This document shows, piece after piece, positions 41,020 through 49,783 of a stretch of DNA of 64,000 nt. The position numbers were made by a program, and so were the translations under genes. Origin of the DNA: an uncultured Lachnospiraceae bacterium (GTDB lineage Bacteria > Bacillota > Clostridia > Lachnospirales > Lachnospiraceae); contig CANRDO010000002.1 in NCBI GenBank assembly GCA_947629385.1, positions 124,001 through 188,000 on the forward strand, in the 5' to 3' direction. A model generated the notes under the pieces. It worked only from the letters and a program-made list of their open reading frames with translations. It searched no databases and was not told where the DNA came from. The stretch's first letter is position 1; each line of letters opens with the position of its first letter.

Positions 41020-42255
41020 CTTTTCTGTCAGCAGGGCATGCGCCTTCATGGTCTTTACGCCGCCATCAGCAATCGCATAGCCACAGTAATCGGTCGTACG
41101 CTCTTTGATATGCTCCTCGGTGGAAACAGACACCTGCTTATTGATATTCACGTGGTAGCCGCGCTTCGCGTCGGAAAGCAGGATCTCGCCATCCTTCATG
41201 GAGCCATCTTCCTTGACTACACAACCAAGGGCTTTGTATACGCCGCCATTGATTGCATCTGCGACAAAGATCGGGCGCCCGTTCTGATCGACGACATTCG
41301 CCAGCACGTTCCAGATCGTGTGGGAGTTTGCATAGATCGCCGGATTATACCCACTCTTGATCTTACCTCTCGCCGCAGTCAGGTCTTTGTAAGTCACACC
41401 GGTTTCCTTCTCATACTCCACAACCTGCGGCTTTTCTGCCTCTTTCGTGAGCGCTGTTACGACGCCCATCGGCTCCGGATGGCTCGGATCCTCGGACGGG
41501 CCTTTGCCGTGGGTCGCGCCATAGGCGAGCGCTTTGCCCATCTCTTCCGCCATCTCAGACTGGATGTACGGAATGAACTCATCGATCGCCATGTTCTTCA
41601 GCTTCCACGAAACCGTGATCGCCCTGGACAGCTCACAGCCGTTCAGTTCCATCTTGTCGAATTCTTCCTTGCCGTCCTCTGTCTTGTCCTTCTCAAGGTA
41701 CCACTTCGCCTCACTGGAGCCCTTCTTCTTGATGATCGTCACCTTGCCCTTGACGAACGTCTTGTTGACGTCCTCCCAGTACGGGTACATTTCCCCGATC
41801 TCTTTCCAGATGCCGGCTGCGACCGTTTCCGGAATCACGATCGGCGTGTTCTCAGTGGTGTGGGTGTACGCCTCGTTCACCAGGCGGAACGTTCTGTCCT
41901 CATCAGACGTCAGCTGCTGCCCCATCATGATCTTTGCCCAGGCGTTGGTATACTCCTGAGTCTTGTATGCATCTTCCTTCTTCGGCGTCGCCGGGTTCTG
42001 ATCAGAGAAGTCGATCACCGTGGTTGTTGACGCTGCTGCCGGGGTTCCCGTCAGGTTCTGCACATTCACCGTGCGCTGATTCCCCTCCAGTGCCTGCAGG
42101 TTTGCCTGCGCCTTCGCCTGCTCGTCCCACTGGTTATCCAGCGCTTCCACCTCTTTTGCCTTTGCCTCTGCTTCCTCGTATTTGCCCTCATTGATAAGGG
42201 TCTGCGCGGAATCCAGCAGGTTCTTCCTCTTATCCAGATACTCCTGATACTTCAT
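41008..42255 (-). CDS. Major capsid protein, HK97 fold
   Basis: 415 residues. About the first 110 residues are a charged helical delta/scaffold region (EYLDKRKNLLDSAQTLINEGKYEEAEAKAKEVEAL), which the ClpP-like protease next door would remove. The remainder follows the HK97 capsid pattern (TPIVIPETVAAGIWKEIGEMYPY, ISWKLKNMAIDEFIPYIQSEMAEEMGKAL-like E-loop to spine helix, ANSHTIWNVLANVVDQNGRPIFV). It forms the icosahedral head. The stop codon lies in the frameshift cassette. Confidence 0.93.
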   Translation of the reverse strand: MKYQEYLDKRKNLLDSAQTLINEGKYEEAEAKAKEVEALDNQWDEQAKAQANLQALEGNQRTVNVQNLTGTPAAASTTTVIDFSDQNPATPKKEDAYKTQEYTNAWAKIMMGQQLTSDEDRTFRLVNEAYTHTTENTPIVIPETVAAGIWKEIGEMYPYWEDVNKTFVKGKVTIIKKKGSSEAKWYLEKDKTEDGKEEFDKMELNGCELSRAITVSWKLKNMAIDEFIPYIQSEMAEEMGKALAYGATHGKGPSEDPSHPEPMGVVTALTKEAEKPQVVEYEKETGVTYKDLTAARGKIKSGYNPAIYANSHTIWNVLANVVDQNGRPIFVADAINGGVYKALGCVVKEDGSMKDGEILLSDAKRGYHVNINKQVSVSTEEHIKERTTDYCGYAIADGGVKTMKAHALLTEKSGE

Positions 42256-42281
42256 CTTTCTACCTTCCTTTCTGCCATCTC

Positions 42282-43001
42282 TTACGGCACCATGTTTAAT
42301 TTAGGTTTGCTCATCAAATCCAGACGTTTCTGGACTTTCTGCAATAAAACAGCAGTGTCGCCAGAATCTTCTTCCTGCAACCCTGCCAGTTTTCTTACCT
42401 GCTCCATCTGTTCCTTGGTGGGGAGCTTGAACAGCGGCCCCGCTACAAGCGGTATGCCCTCTTCCTGCTGCTCCTCAAACATGACTGCATCCACCAGTCC
42501 GCGATCCTTCGCCTGCTGCGCCGTCAGCCAGGTTTCATGCTCCATCATGTCCAGCGCTTCCTCCTCGGTCATCCCGGTTTTTTCCGTGTATGCCGTACAC
42601 ATGGCCCGGTCGGCCTGTTGGAGCACCTCGACCATCTTCTCCATGTCATTGTGATTCCCGGATGCAGATGTCGATACGCAATGCACCATCATTAAGGCCG
42701 TGGGAGCCATCTCACAGTATCCGGCCATTGCCACGACTGACGCCGCACTGCATGCTTCACCGGTGACATAGAGTTTTACGTTATAGCTTTCACCCGTTTT
42801 TCTGAGCAAAGCATATATCTCAGACCCCACATCAATCACACCGCCCGGCGAATTGATGTATACCTCTAAGACATCTCCGCTTTGCAAAGCATTCAATACT
42901 CTGCTCACGTCTTTTGGGCAGGTATTCTCAATATCAAGGATATCGTAATACCATTTGTAATCGTTTGGGATCAATACTCCCCGGATGTCAATTCTCGGCA
43001 T
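42282..43001 (-). CDS. ClpP-like head maturation protease
   Basis: 239 residues from ATG 43001 (GGAGG at good spacing; an in-frame GTG 9 bp earlier is less likely). Residues 30-185 are a ClpP/SppA-type fold with the VYINSPGGVIDVGSEIYALLR oxyanion region, catalytic Ser in GEACSAASVVAMAG and His in MMVHCVS. It cleaves the capsid delta domain during head maturation. It overlaps the portal gene by 14 bp. Confidence 0.92.
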   Translation of the reverse strand: MPRIDIRGVLIPNDYKWYYDILDIENTCPKDVSRVLNALQSGDVLEVYINSPGGVIDVGSEIYALLRKTGESYNVKLYVTGEACSAASVVAMAGYCEMAPTALMMVHCVSTSASGNHNDMEKMVEVLQQADRAMCTAYTEKTGMTEEEALDMMEHETWLTAQQAKDRGLVDAVMFEEQQEEGIPLVAGPLFKLPTKEQMEQVRKLAGLQEEDSGDTAVLLQKVQKRLDLMSKPKLNMVP

Positions 43002-44274
43002 TTCCTCCACCTCCTTCCAGTCTGGCCGACAGCAGAATCTTTCCGATCAGGTCTGCCATGACCACATAATTCTCGCCGTTCATCTTCGCCAGCATCCCCT
43101 GCACCATGTTCACTACCTGTGTATCCAATCGACGGATCGGCTGATCGCCGCCCTCGATCGGCGCAAGGTTCATCGTGGCGCGCCACTCGTTGGGCGTCAT
43201 GGCACCGCGGTCAACCATCGCCTGGAATGCCAGCTTTGTATTCAGGCTGGCACACTGCAGGTTGCTCGCCTCGAAGACGATCCGGTTCCCGAAGCCGCGC
43301 TCCCGCTTGCTGAACAGCCGGACTGTGAACACATCCCCAATCTGGATTGCGAACGGTTCGATCTCGGCCTCGAAATACGCCGTCCATTCATCTTCTGCCC
43401 AGGAGGACTGTACAATCTTCTTATTTGTGTTGAAGAATGAATAGATACGGTCCGTGATCTTGTCGGTCTGCGCGGCGTTCGGCACATAGTCTTTCGGTTC
43501 GATCTGCTTGGCGTCTGTCTTTGCGTCCACGCCGGCAGCCCCGAAAGTGTCCGTCTCGATACTCAGGTAATTGTCTACAAAGTTCTGGACATTTCTTTTA
43601 ATGTCCTCTTCCCGCATAGAACTCGTGAACTTTAATAGCCAACGGATAATCCCGCTGTTCTTGATTGCCTTTACGAGTCCCTGATCGATCACGCCGACGC
43701 ACTCCATAAGCTGCGCCAACGCCGGCGCCGGACTGCTGCCGAAGATGTCCTGCTCGTTGAAATCCTGCCGCAAATGGATGATATCGGAATACGCGAACGT
43801 CCCAATATTCCCGTTTCGGTATGTAAACCGCAGGAACAGAGCTCCTTGCTTATCGTATACCGCCTCAACGCCGACACATGGGATCGGGTACAGCTGCTGC
43901 GGATATCCATTTACATCACGGACGATCAGCGCAAACGCATTGTTGTTCAAGCAGAGTTGCGTCGCCATCTTCTCAAGAAACTGCTGCCCGGTCATAATCG
44001 GGTTCGGCTCCTGCAGGAGGAACCGAATATACGGCTCCGGATTTACCTTAATACCGCCAGCCGGATCATCCCGGATGTGCTTTCCCACCAGCTTACCGAT
44101 CGCTTTTACTTTCGGCCGGATGCACGCCCGGACAATGTCGGAGTCGTACAGCTTTCCGTTCCAGGCATAGTAATATTCCCCCCATGTGGTGACCATCGCA
44201 AGCCGGCTCTGCTCTGTCGGCTTGTCCGCTGATTTCTCATTTGTCGGATCTCTTTTCCGTCTGAATAAATTCAT
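42988..44274 (-). CDS. Portal protein, HK97 family
   Basis: 428 residues from ATG 44274. The start NLFRRKRDP, the core YDSDIVRACIRPKVKAIGKL, QEPNPIMTGQQFLEKMATQLCLNNNAF and IIHLRQDFNEQDIFGSSPAPAL, and the C-terminal FEASNLQCASLNTKLAFQAMVDRGAMTPNEWRATMNLAP fit HK97-type portals. The dodecameric ring at one head vertex docks the terminase and later the tail. Confidence 0.95.
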   Translation of the reverse strand: MNLFRRKRDPTNEKSADKPTEQSRLAMVTTWGEYYYAWNGKLYDSDIVRACIRPKVKAIGKLVGKHIRDDPAGGIKVNPEPYIRFLLQEPNPIMTGQQFLEKMATQLCLNNNAFALIVRDVNGYPQQLYPIPCVGVEAVYDKQGALFLRFTYRNGNIGTFAYSDIIHLRQDFNEQDIFGSSPAPALAQLMECVGVIDQGLVKAIKNSGIIRWLLKFTSSMREEDIKRNVQNFVDNYLSIETDTFGAAGVDAKTDAKQIEPKDYVPNAAQTDKITDRIYSFFNTNKKIVQSSWAEDEWTAYFEAEIEPFAIQIGDVFTVRLFSKRERGFGNRIVFEASNLQCASLNTKLAFQAMVDRGAMTPNEWRATMNLAPIEGGDQPIRRLDTQVVNMVQGMLAKMNGENYVVMADLIGKILLSARLEGGGGNAEN

Positions 44275-44284
44275 CTTCTCCACC

Positions 44285-45976
44285 TCAAATCAATGATAGA
44301 TATTCGCTCAAGTTATCTTGATACACCACATACGCATCCAGCAGCGCCGCTGTGCCGTCTATGCGACGCGTCGGAACACTTGTCTTAATCGGCTGGATGT
44401 TGTCATTTTTGTCCACGTCGATCGCCGTGTTGAATAAGCACCACTTGTCGATCGGATGATCGTTATACACGATCAGCTTGCTCTCCAGATCAGCGCCCAT
44501 GTCCTTCATTGGCTGTGACAGCGTTTTCTTGCCCTGGATCACGGGAACCATAACACTCTTTCCGAAACACTCCTGCATCTCCTCCACCCAGTATGTTGCA
44601 GACCAGGAATCGTAGCCGATCTTGTACATGTAGATGTCGTATTGATTCTGAATTTCCAGGAACCACGCCGTCACATCCTTGTAGGAGATCTTATTTCCCT
44701 TGCAGGTACGCATAAGTCCCTGTTCGATCCAGACGTCATATGGGATATGATCCTCTTTCACCCGGCGCTCTACCAAATCCTCCGGTAGCCAGTACATCTG
44801 CAGCACATAGATATGCTCATCTTCCGGTACCCGGAACAGAACCTTCGCTGCGCACAAGTCTGTGGTGGACGACAGATCCGTCCCGCCAATGCCATACCGC
44901 GGCTTCAGCTCCTTGACGTCAAACTTTGCCGAGTTCACCACCTGCTCCGCGGTCAGCCATGCTTCGGATGATGTCTCTGGGATGTTGAATTCCTTGCAGA
45001 CCAGATTTCGTACCAACAAAGGGTTCTTTTTCGCCTTTTCAACCTTGTCCCGAAGCGTTGTGAGATTCTTGATCGTCCCCAGTCCCGGATTCGCTTTCTT
45101 CCAACAGGCTTCGTCTATCCATTCTTTCCGGCTGTCCAGCTCATAAATAAAAGCTATAAGGCGTTCATCCTTATAGCCGCTGCTGTCAAAATATCCATCA
45201 ATGACGCGCTTTGCCTCATCATATTTCTGGTCGTAGATATCCTCACGGATCGTCCCTGCCGTGGACGTGATAAAGATCAGCGGTTGTTCTCTGGCGGTGA
45301 CCCCGTCCGCCATGATGTCGTAAAGCGCTTTGCCGCTCTTCCACTGGTGGATCTCATCCATGAGAACACAGTGGATGTTTAGGCCATCCAGAGTGTCACT
45401 GTCGGATGCCAGCGGCTTAAACACACCATCATTAAAATCGGAATCCAGCTCCGCCACCAGACTGCGGATCCGTTTTGACAGAGACGGAGATTTCTTGACC
45501 ATGCGCTTTGACTCCAGCCAGATGATCTTGCTTTGATCCTTCTTTGTGGCAACAGCGTAAACCTCCGGTCCCATCTCACCATCTGCCACCTGCATATATA
45601 GTCCGACGATGGACGCAAGCAGTGACTTACCATTCTTTTTTCCCACAATCAGCATCGCTTCCCGGTACTTCCGGTTGCCCTCGATATCAACAAACCCGAA
45701 AATCGCCGCCAGAAGAGCCTTCTCCCACAATTCCAGCCGTACCGGTTTTCCGCCAAACTTGCCCTTGGAGTGCCTGCAATAATTCTCGGCAAACTCAATT
45801 ACGTGGTTCGCACGTCTGCTGCTGTAGAAATACTCCCCCGGATGTTCGATGTCATAGACAAGTTTTTTGTAGGTCTTACGGACCTTATAGCCAACCGTCT
45901 CTACCCCCGACTCTATCACAGCCCAGTATTCCAGTATGGGATTGTAGTCTGCCAGATATCTAATCATCCCTGCCAT
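44285..45976 (-). CDS. terL: Terminase large subunit
   Basis: 563 residues. The ATPase domain has Walker A IVGKKNGKSLLA (near residue 110) and Walker B HCVLMDEIH; the coupling motif STAG follows. The RNase H-like nuclease domain has Asp residues in GIGGTDLSSTTDLCA and IGYDSWSATYWVEE. It cuts concatemers and pumps DNA into the head. Overlaps the small subunit gene by 17 bp. Confidence 0.95.
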   Translation of the reverse strand: MAGMIRYLADYNPILEYWAVIESGVETVGYKVRKTYKKLVYDIEHPGEYFYSSRRANHVIEFAENYCRHSKGKFGGKPVRLELWEKALLAAIFGFVDIEGNRKYREAMLIVGKKNGKSLLASIVGLYMQVADGEMGPEVYAVATKKDQSKIIWLESKRMVKKSPSLSKRIRSLVAELDSDFNDGVFKPLASDSDTLDGLNIHCVLMDEIHQWKSGKALYDIMADGVTAREQPLIFITSTAGTIREDIYDQKYDEAKRVIDGYFDSSGYKDERLIAFIYELDSRKEWIDEACWKKANPGLGTIKNLTTLRDKVEKAKKNPLLVRNLVCKEFNIPETSSEAWLTAEQVVNSAKFDVKELKPRYGIGGTDLSSTTDLCAAKVLFRVPEDEHIYVLQMYWLPEDLVERRVKEDHIPYDVWIEQGLMRTCKGNKISYKDVTAWFLEIQNQYDIYMYKIGYDSWSATYWVEEMQECFGKSVMVPVIQGKKTLSQPMKDMGADLESKLIVYNDHPIDKWCLFNTAIDVDKNDNIQPIKTSVPTRRIDGTAALLDAYVVYQDNLSEYLSLI

Positions 45977-46403
45977 TTACGAAATCCTCAAATCCATCAT
46001 CCTTCGCTTGGATGGTCTTTTCCGTCTTCGGCAGGCAATCCACCAGAATCTTCATGGCTTGCGTCTGCTTTTGCGACATCTGGAGATAGAGTTGGGCGTC
46101 AGGGCTCTGTTTGGTGCCGTACTGGTTCTCACCGTTCTTATATTCCACCGTCGTGCCGTCACGGATGATCGTCTCCCGCAGATCCTGCATGGTGATCGTC
46201 ATAAAAGCGACATCGTCAATTGTGGCAAATACAAGGCTCTTCTTTTTGGGGTCTATCTTCGAGAAAAGCCGCCTAAGTCTAGCCGCCTCTTTCTTTATCC
46301 TGTTTTGTTTTTCTAAATACTCGGAAGCGCTGTCATAATCAGCTTCCCTGCGGGCCATTTCAGCCTCGACATCTTCCGTCTCCGCTACTCTGTAACGTCC
46401 CAT
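45960..46403 (-). CDS. terS: Terminase small subunit (P27-like)
   Basis: 147 residues upstream of terL. The sequence is helical with a charged N-terminus, a FSKIDPKKKSLVFATIDDVAFMTITMQDLRETI core and a C-terminal SPDAQLYLQMSQKQTQAMKILVDCLPK segment, as in P27-family small terminases. It recognises the packaging site. ATG 46403. Confidence 0.82.
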   Translation of the reverse strand: MGRYRVAETEDVEAEMARREADYDSASEYLEKQNRIKKEAARLRRLFSKIDPKKKSLVFATIDDVAFMTITMQDLRETIIRDGTTVEYKNGENQYGTKQSPDAQLYLQMSQKQTQAMKILVDCLPKTEKTIQAKDDGFEDFVNGRDD

Positions 46404-46486
46404 TTATACTACACCCCTTTTATGTAACCTTGTGCGTTTTTTCGAAGTAGGCGGCCGGTCACGAATTGTCAGAAATCTCTCCCCAA

Positions 46487-46825
46487 TCAGGGGGGAGTCT
46501 GCCGTTTTCCTCCTGCCACGGGGATCACTTCGCCACCCGATCCGAACACATATTTCACCATTCCCTCAATCTCTGTTGCATTGCCGTGCTCCTTATTGTG
46601 GCACTCCAAACACACATACTCAAGGTTTCCGAAACCGAGAGAGATATCTGGATCCCCGATGTTGTCCGGTGTAAGTGTGATCCTATGATGAACGATGTAC
46701 CCCGGCTTCTCGTGGCACTCCTCACAGAGTCCGCCGTCCACCGATCGCCGATGCGCAATGTATGCTGCCCGGCATCGCTGCCATTGCTTTGACCTATAGA
46801 AATCTTTTGCAAACTCACGTGCCAT
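46487..46825 (-). CDS. HNH endonuclease (packaging-associated)
   Basis: 112 residues with the HNH fold: SKQWQRCRAAYIAHR, CEECHEKPGYIVHHR (Cys pair and first His pair) and FGNLEYVCLECHNKEHG (Asn and zinc Cys pair, final His). HNH proteins next to terminases in siphophages assist cos cleavage. It overlaps the methylase gene end by 11 bp. Confidence 0.9.
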   Translation of the reverse strand: MAREFAKDFYRSKQWQRCRAAYIAHRRSVDGGLCEECHEKPGYIVHHRITLTPDNIGDPDISLGFGNLEYVCLECHNKEHGNATEIEGMVKYVFGSGGEVIPVAGGKRQTPP

Positions 46826-48368
46826 GTTCCACCACTCCTGTCGCCTCTATCTTCCCACTCATCAGATCAGGAAGCAGTGCGTCTCTCAACTCTGCAAGGT
46901 ATCTGTTCTCTTCATTGTTGAGATAATAAATGTGTTGTTTCCAACTACTCAGAATCATAACGAGAACGCTTGAAAGAATATCTTTGCTGCCGTTCTCGAA
47001 CTTAATCTCGTTCTTATTCTTCGATGTGACAAAATAATTCTGCTTTATCAATGGTTCTGCTCCAAGCTGTTTGAGCAAGTCATTCAATCCCGTGTCCTTC
47101 TGGTCTTGCTTGTAAAGCTCCATATCAAATCCAAGCGTCTTTGCCAGCGTCTCATTGATTGTCAGCTTGCAAGCGTTTTTCTCTGCCGTTATGCGATTTA
47201 TGTCCTGCACGATTGCCGCATACTCTCTATGTTCAAATCCCTGCTCTTGAAACTCTATGTATCGCGACGGAACAATATTGTAATCGTTCTCCGCCACATT
47301 CCGGGCAGATACAGTCTTTGAAAACTCTGGTATGTCCTGCTGATTTGCTATACTGTCAATCGCCTTTTTCATCTGGGCGTCAGAGAATATCTTCACATCT
47401 TTTTTGTATGTCCTGTTCTCGTGGCTTGCGCCGCCAAACTGCCCGTTCTGCTCCCGCTGTTCCACCTCGTAGGTCTGCCGCATATCCACAAAGGAAATAT
47501 GCGTTGTGGTTTTCCGCTTATTGAAAACAATTATGCAAGTCGGAATTGACGTTGCCTCAAACATCTTGTCAGGGCATGTGATAACCGCTTCAATGAGATT
47601 TTTCTCCACCAGATATCTTCTGATTTCCTTTTCCTGCCTGTTATCTGTAGACAGCGCACCACAAGGAAGTATCATTGCCGCTTTGCCATTGCAGTCATTT
47701 AATGCGGTCAGGATAAAAGCATAATTGGCGTTGCTTTCCGGCGGCAGTTCGCAGTCGCAAAATCTCGGCTGGAGTTGTGCAAATACCGGCAGTTTCCATT
47801 TCATGTTATACGGTGGATTGGATATACAGGAATCAAACGGCATATCGCAGGCAATTGCACCGAGCTCTGCAACGGTGGAAAATTTTTCCCCACGTCTCAC
47901 TCGATAAACAGCAAATGTTTCATCTTGCAAAGCGTCACCGTTTACCACAAAGGCATTGATATTGCGCACCGCCAGATTAAACAGCAACAGCGGAATAACC
48001 TTTTTGTCGTACTCATAGCAGAGGAACAGCAAGTCATTATTCAAGTTCCATTTCTGAATAGTCAGCGCACCACTTCCGGCGCAAAGGTCATAAACCGCTT
48101 TTTCATCCGCTGTCTCCGTCAGTTTCCCGATAAATCGTGCAAGCGTCCGCGGTGTGTAGTCCTGCATCTTCTCTTTGCGGTCTGCTTCGTAGTATTGAAA
48201 TATCTTCTGCAGCCAGTCCACGGACAGGTCGCCGACGGCATCTGCGAACCGCTCCATGTACTCATACCGATTATTCGTGCAGATATCAGACAGTTTGTCC
48301 GACAACTCGGATATATCGGCAATCTCGAATATCTCTTTTGACTTTTCGCAGAGTTGTTTCAATTCCAT
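46815..48368 (-). CDS. Orphan N6-adenine DNA methyltransferase (type I HsdM-like)
   Basis: 517 residues from ATG 48368 (AGGTGG at 5 nt). A helical N-terminus is followed by the TPRTLARFIGKL segment, SAM motif VYDLCAGSGALTIQ, catalytic NPPY (in SCISNPPYNMKWK) and the LPCGALSTDNRQEKEIRRYLVEKN region typical of HsdM proteins. No HsdS or HsdR gene is near, so it probably acts alone, either for protection against host restriction or as a regulator. Confidence 0.88.
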   Translation of the reverse strand: MELKQLCEKSKEIFEIADISELSDKLSDICTNNRYEYMERFADAVGDLSVDWLQKIFQYYEADRKEKMQDYTPRTLARFIGKLTETADEKAVYDLCAGSGALTIQKWNLNNDLLFLCYEYDKKVIPLLLFNLAVRNINAFVVNGDALQDETFAVYRVRRGEKFSTVAELGAIACDMPFDSCISNPPYNMKWKLPVFAQLQPRFCDCELPPESNANYAFILTALNDCNGKAAMILPCGALSTDNRQEKEIRRYLVEKNLIEAVITCPDKMFEATSIPTCIIVFNKRKTTTHISFVDMRQTYEVEQREQNGQFGGASHENRTYKKDVKIFSDAQMKKAIDSIANQQDIPEFSKTVSARNVAENDYNIVPSRYIEFQEQGFEHREYAAIVQDINRITAEKNACKLTINETLAKTLGFDMELYKQDQKDTGLNDLLKQLGAEPLIKQNYFVTSKNKNEIKFENGSKDILSSVLVMILSSWKQHIYYLNNEENRYLAELRDALLPDLMSGKIEATGVVEHGT

Positions 48369-48434
48369 ATTTGCCACCTGTTTCCGCGCATAATAAAACA
48401 CCCGGTCTCCCGGATGTTTTACTGTTCCATAACT

Positions 48435-48671
48435 TTAATTTGTAAAATATTGCTTATTTTGATTGTAGTCCTCTAAGTTTTTTGTGTTCATTTTTTCGAA
48501 AACATATCCACAATCTAAGCATATAAATTTGTCGATAGGATAATTTTGCGTTCCTGTTTCTGTCATTAGCGACATTCCACTACTTATCTTTTTTTCATAG
48601 CGCTTATAAATATAGTCTCCTGATACCATTCTCTCGATATTCTCACTACTACAAAATGGACATTTCGGCAT
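48435..48671 (-). CDS. Zinc-ribbon protein, 78 residues
   Basis: From ATG 48671 (GAGGAGG upstream). Two CxxC-type pairs (CPFCSSENI near the N-terminus, CLDCGYVF near the C-terminus) form a zinc ribbon. Not recognised further. Confidence 0.7.
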   Translation of the reverse strand: MPKCPFCSSENIERMVSGDYIYKRYEKKISSGMSLMTETGTQNYPIDKFICLDCGYVFEKMNTKNLEDYNQNKQYFTN

Positions 48672-48801
48672 ATCTCGCCCTCCTCGTTTTCGATATGCCA
48701 TAATCCTATCATGTTTAACAATGATGCGCAATCTCAAATTCGGAATAAATTCCCCGGCGGTGTTGCGGCTCCTGCATCTTTTTTCCAGCCACAATACAAA
48801 C

Positions 48802-48823
48802 CGCCCCGCATTTCTGCAGGGCG
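48802..48823 (-). terminator. Terminator upstream of the zinc-ribbon gene
   Basis: Minus-strand 8-bp stem with one wobble (48823-48816 with 48809-48802), 6-base loop, followed by GTTTGTATTG. It lies after the ArpU-like regulator gene and before the methylase/packaging block, so the late operon may restart downstream. Confidence 0.55.
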
Positions 48824-48886
48824 ATTCGTACAAGGAGAATACTTTATGAAAACCAAGGCTGCTTCCGCTGGGTTCTCTATTTTTGA

Positions 48887-49306
48887 TTATACATGTGATT
48901 TTTGTGATTTGTGTGAAAGTTGCAAATATCCATCAATTTTTTTACTGATACCGCTCCTCTCAAGATGTAAGCGCTTCCCAATCTTCGCCTGCGACATGCC
49001 GTCGATGTATCTCATGCGGAATATTCGTCGCATCTGGCCGTTCTGGATTCCATCGATCCATTGCTCCACCTCCGCGCATTCCTCGAGCAATTTAGCTACC
49101 CGACTCTGATACAGCTCCTTCAGCCTGTCATGCTTCTCCCAGTCCACCCCAACGACCGCCTGCGGCTGCGGATATCCGGTCCGGTAATCAAATACCACGT
49201 CATTATCAACCAAGCTGTCGCCCTCGCCGAGATGGGCCAGCTTATATTCCAGCTCCTTGATCTCGTCCTTATTGCTTCTGTATTCCTCCAGCCGCTCCTT
49301 AGTCAT
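48887..49306 (-). CDS. ArpU/RinA-like late transcription regulator
   Basis: 139 residues. The N-terminal half is coiled coil (KDEIKELEYKLAHL). The C-terminal part is a sigma-70 region-4-like helix-turn-helix (MRRIFRMRYIDGMSQAKIGKRLHLERSGISKKIDGYLQL). This architecture and its position just upstream of the packaging genes match ArpU/RinA-type activators of late genes. Direct evidence for its target is not visible. Confidence 0.75.
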   Translation of the reverse strand: MTKERLEEYRSNKDEIKELEYKLAHLGEGDSLVDNDVVFDYRTGYPQPQAVVGVDWEKHDRLKELYQSRVAKLLEECAEVEQWIDGIQNGQMRRIFRMRYIDGMSQAKIGKRLHLERSGISKKIDGYLQLSHKSQKSHV

Positions 49307-49334
49307 GGTATATCACTCCCCCTCGCAAATCTGT

Positions 49335-49607
49335 CTATCCAACAAAACAATGCCACACCAGCCCGTACGGCATCATGACTGTGCCGAGATACTGCGCGTC
49401 TGCGATGTCGCTCCGTTTATGCCCGGTACCGGCGATCAGAATCTTTACTGGCGTAATTGCCTCTTCGCTCATAAACTCAGCATCCGTCATAAAATACAGC
49501 ACAAGCGTGCCTCTCTGCTCCTGCACCGACAGCGGTGTCACGTTCCTGCCAGGCAGATTGTATGTGGCTTCATCTGCTATATCCAGTATCTGCTTCAGTA
49601 TCCTCAT
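49335..49607 (-). CDS. Conserved small phage protein, 90 residues (DUF7352-like)
   Basis: From ATG 49607 (AAAGGAG upstream), starting MRILKQILDIADEATYNLPGRNVTPLSVQEQ. The N-terminal beta-hairpin pattern is common among small proteins of Firmicutes phages and resembles DUF7352. Its start overlaps the stop of the preceding small frame by four bases (ATGA). Function unknown. Confidence 0.6.
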   Translation of the reverse strand: MRILKQILDIADEATYNLPGRNVTPLSVQEQRGTLVLYFMTDAEFMSEEAITPVKILIAGTGHKRSDIADAQYLGTVMMPYGLVWHCFVG

Positions 49608-49774
49608 ACCTGTGTCTCCTTTCCCTTCCAGCTCTTGCATTCCTTACACCTGTTCTTGCTACTCACCAGATGCCCCTTGATCAGGCTCGCCCGTGGACAA
49701 CCGGGCCCAACGTACACTGCAATCTAGCCGACCTTCTCGGCGTGTATGCAGGTCTCATACTTTTCCTTCTTCAT
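49604..49774 (-). pseudogene. Small Cys-rich protein gene interrupted by an in-frame TAG
   Basis: A frame of 57 codons with GGAGG before ATG 49774 and an ATGA overlap with the next gene, but codon 17 is TAG (49726-49724). Both sides look coding: KKEKYETCIHAEKVG before, and AVYVGPGCPRASLIKGHLV plus a CKECKSW zinc-knuckle after. Elsewhere in this phage TAG is a normal stop (for example at the end of the GT frame). Either a nonsense mutation, or read-through. Confidence 0.55.
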
Positions 49775-49783
49775 CCTGTCCTC

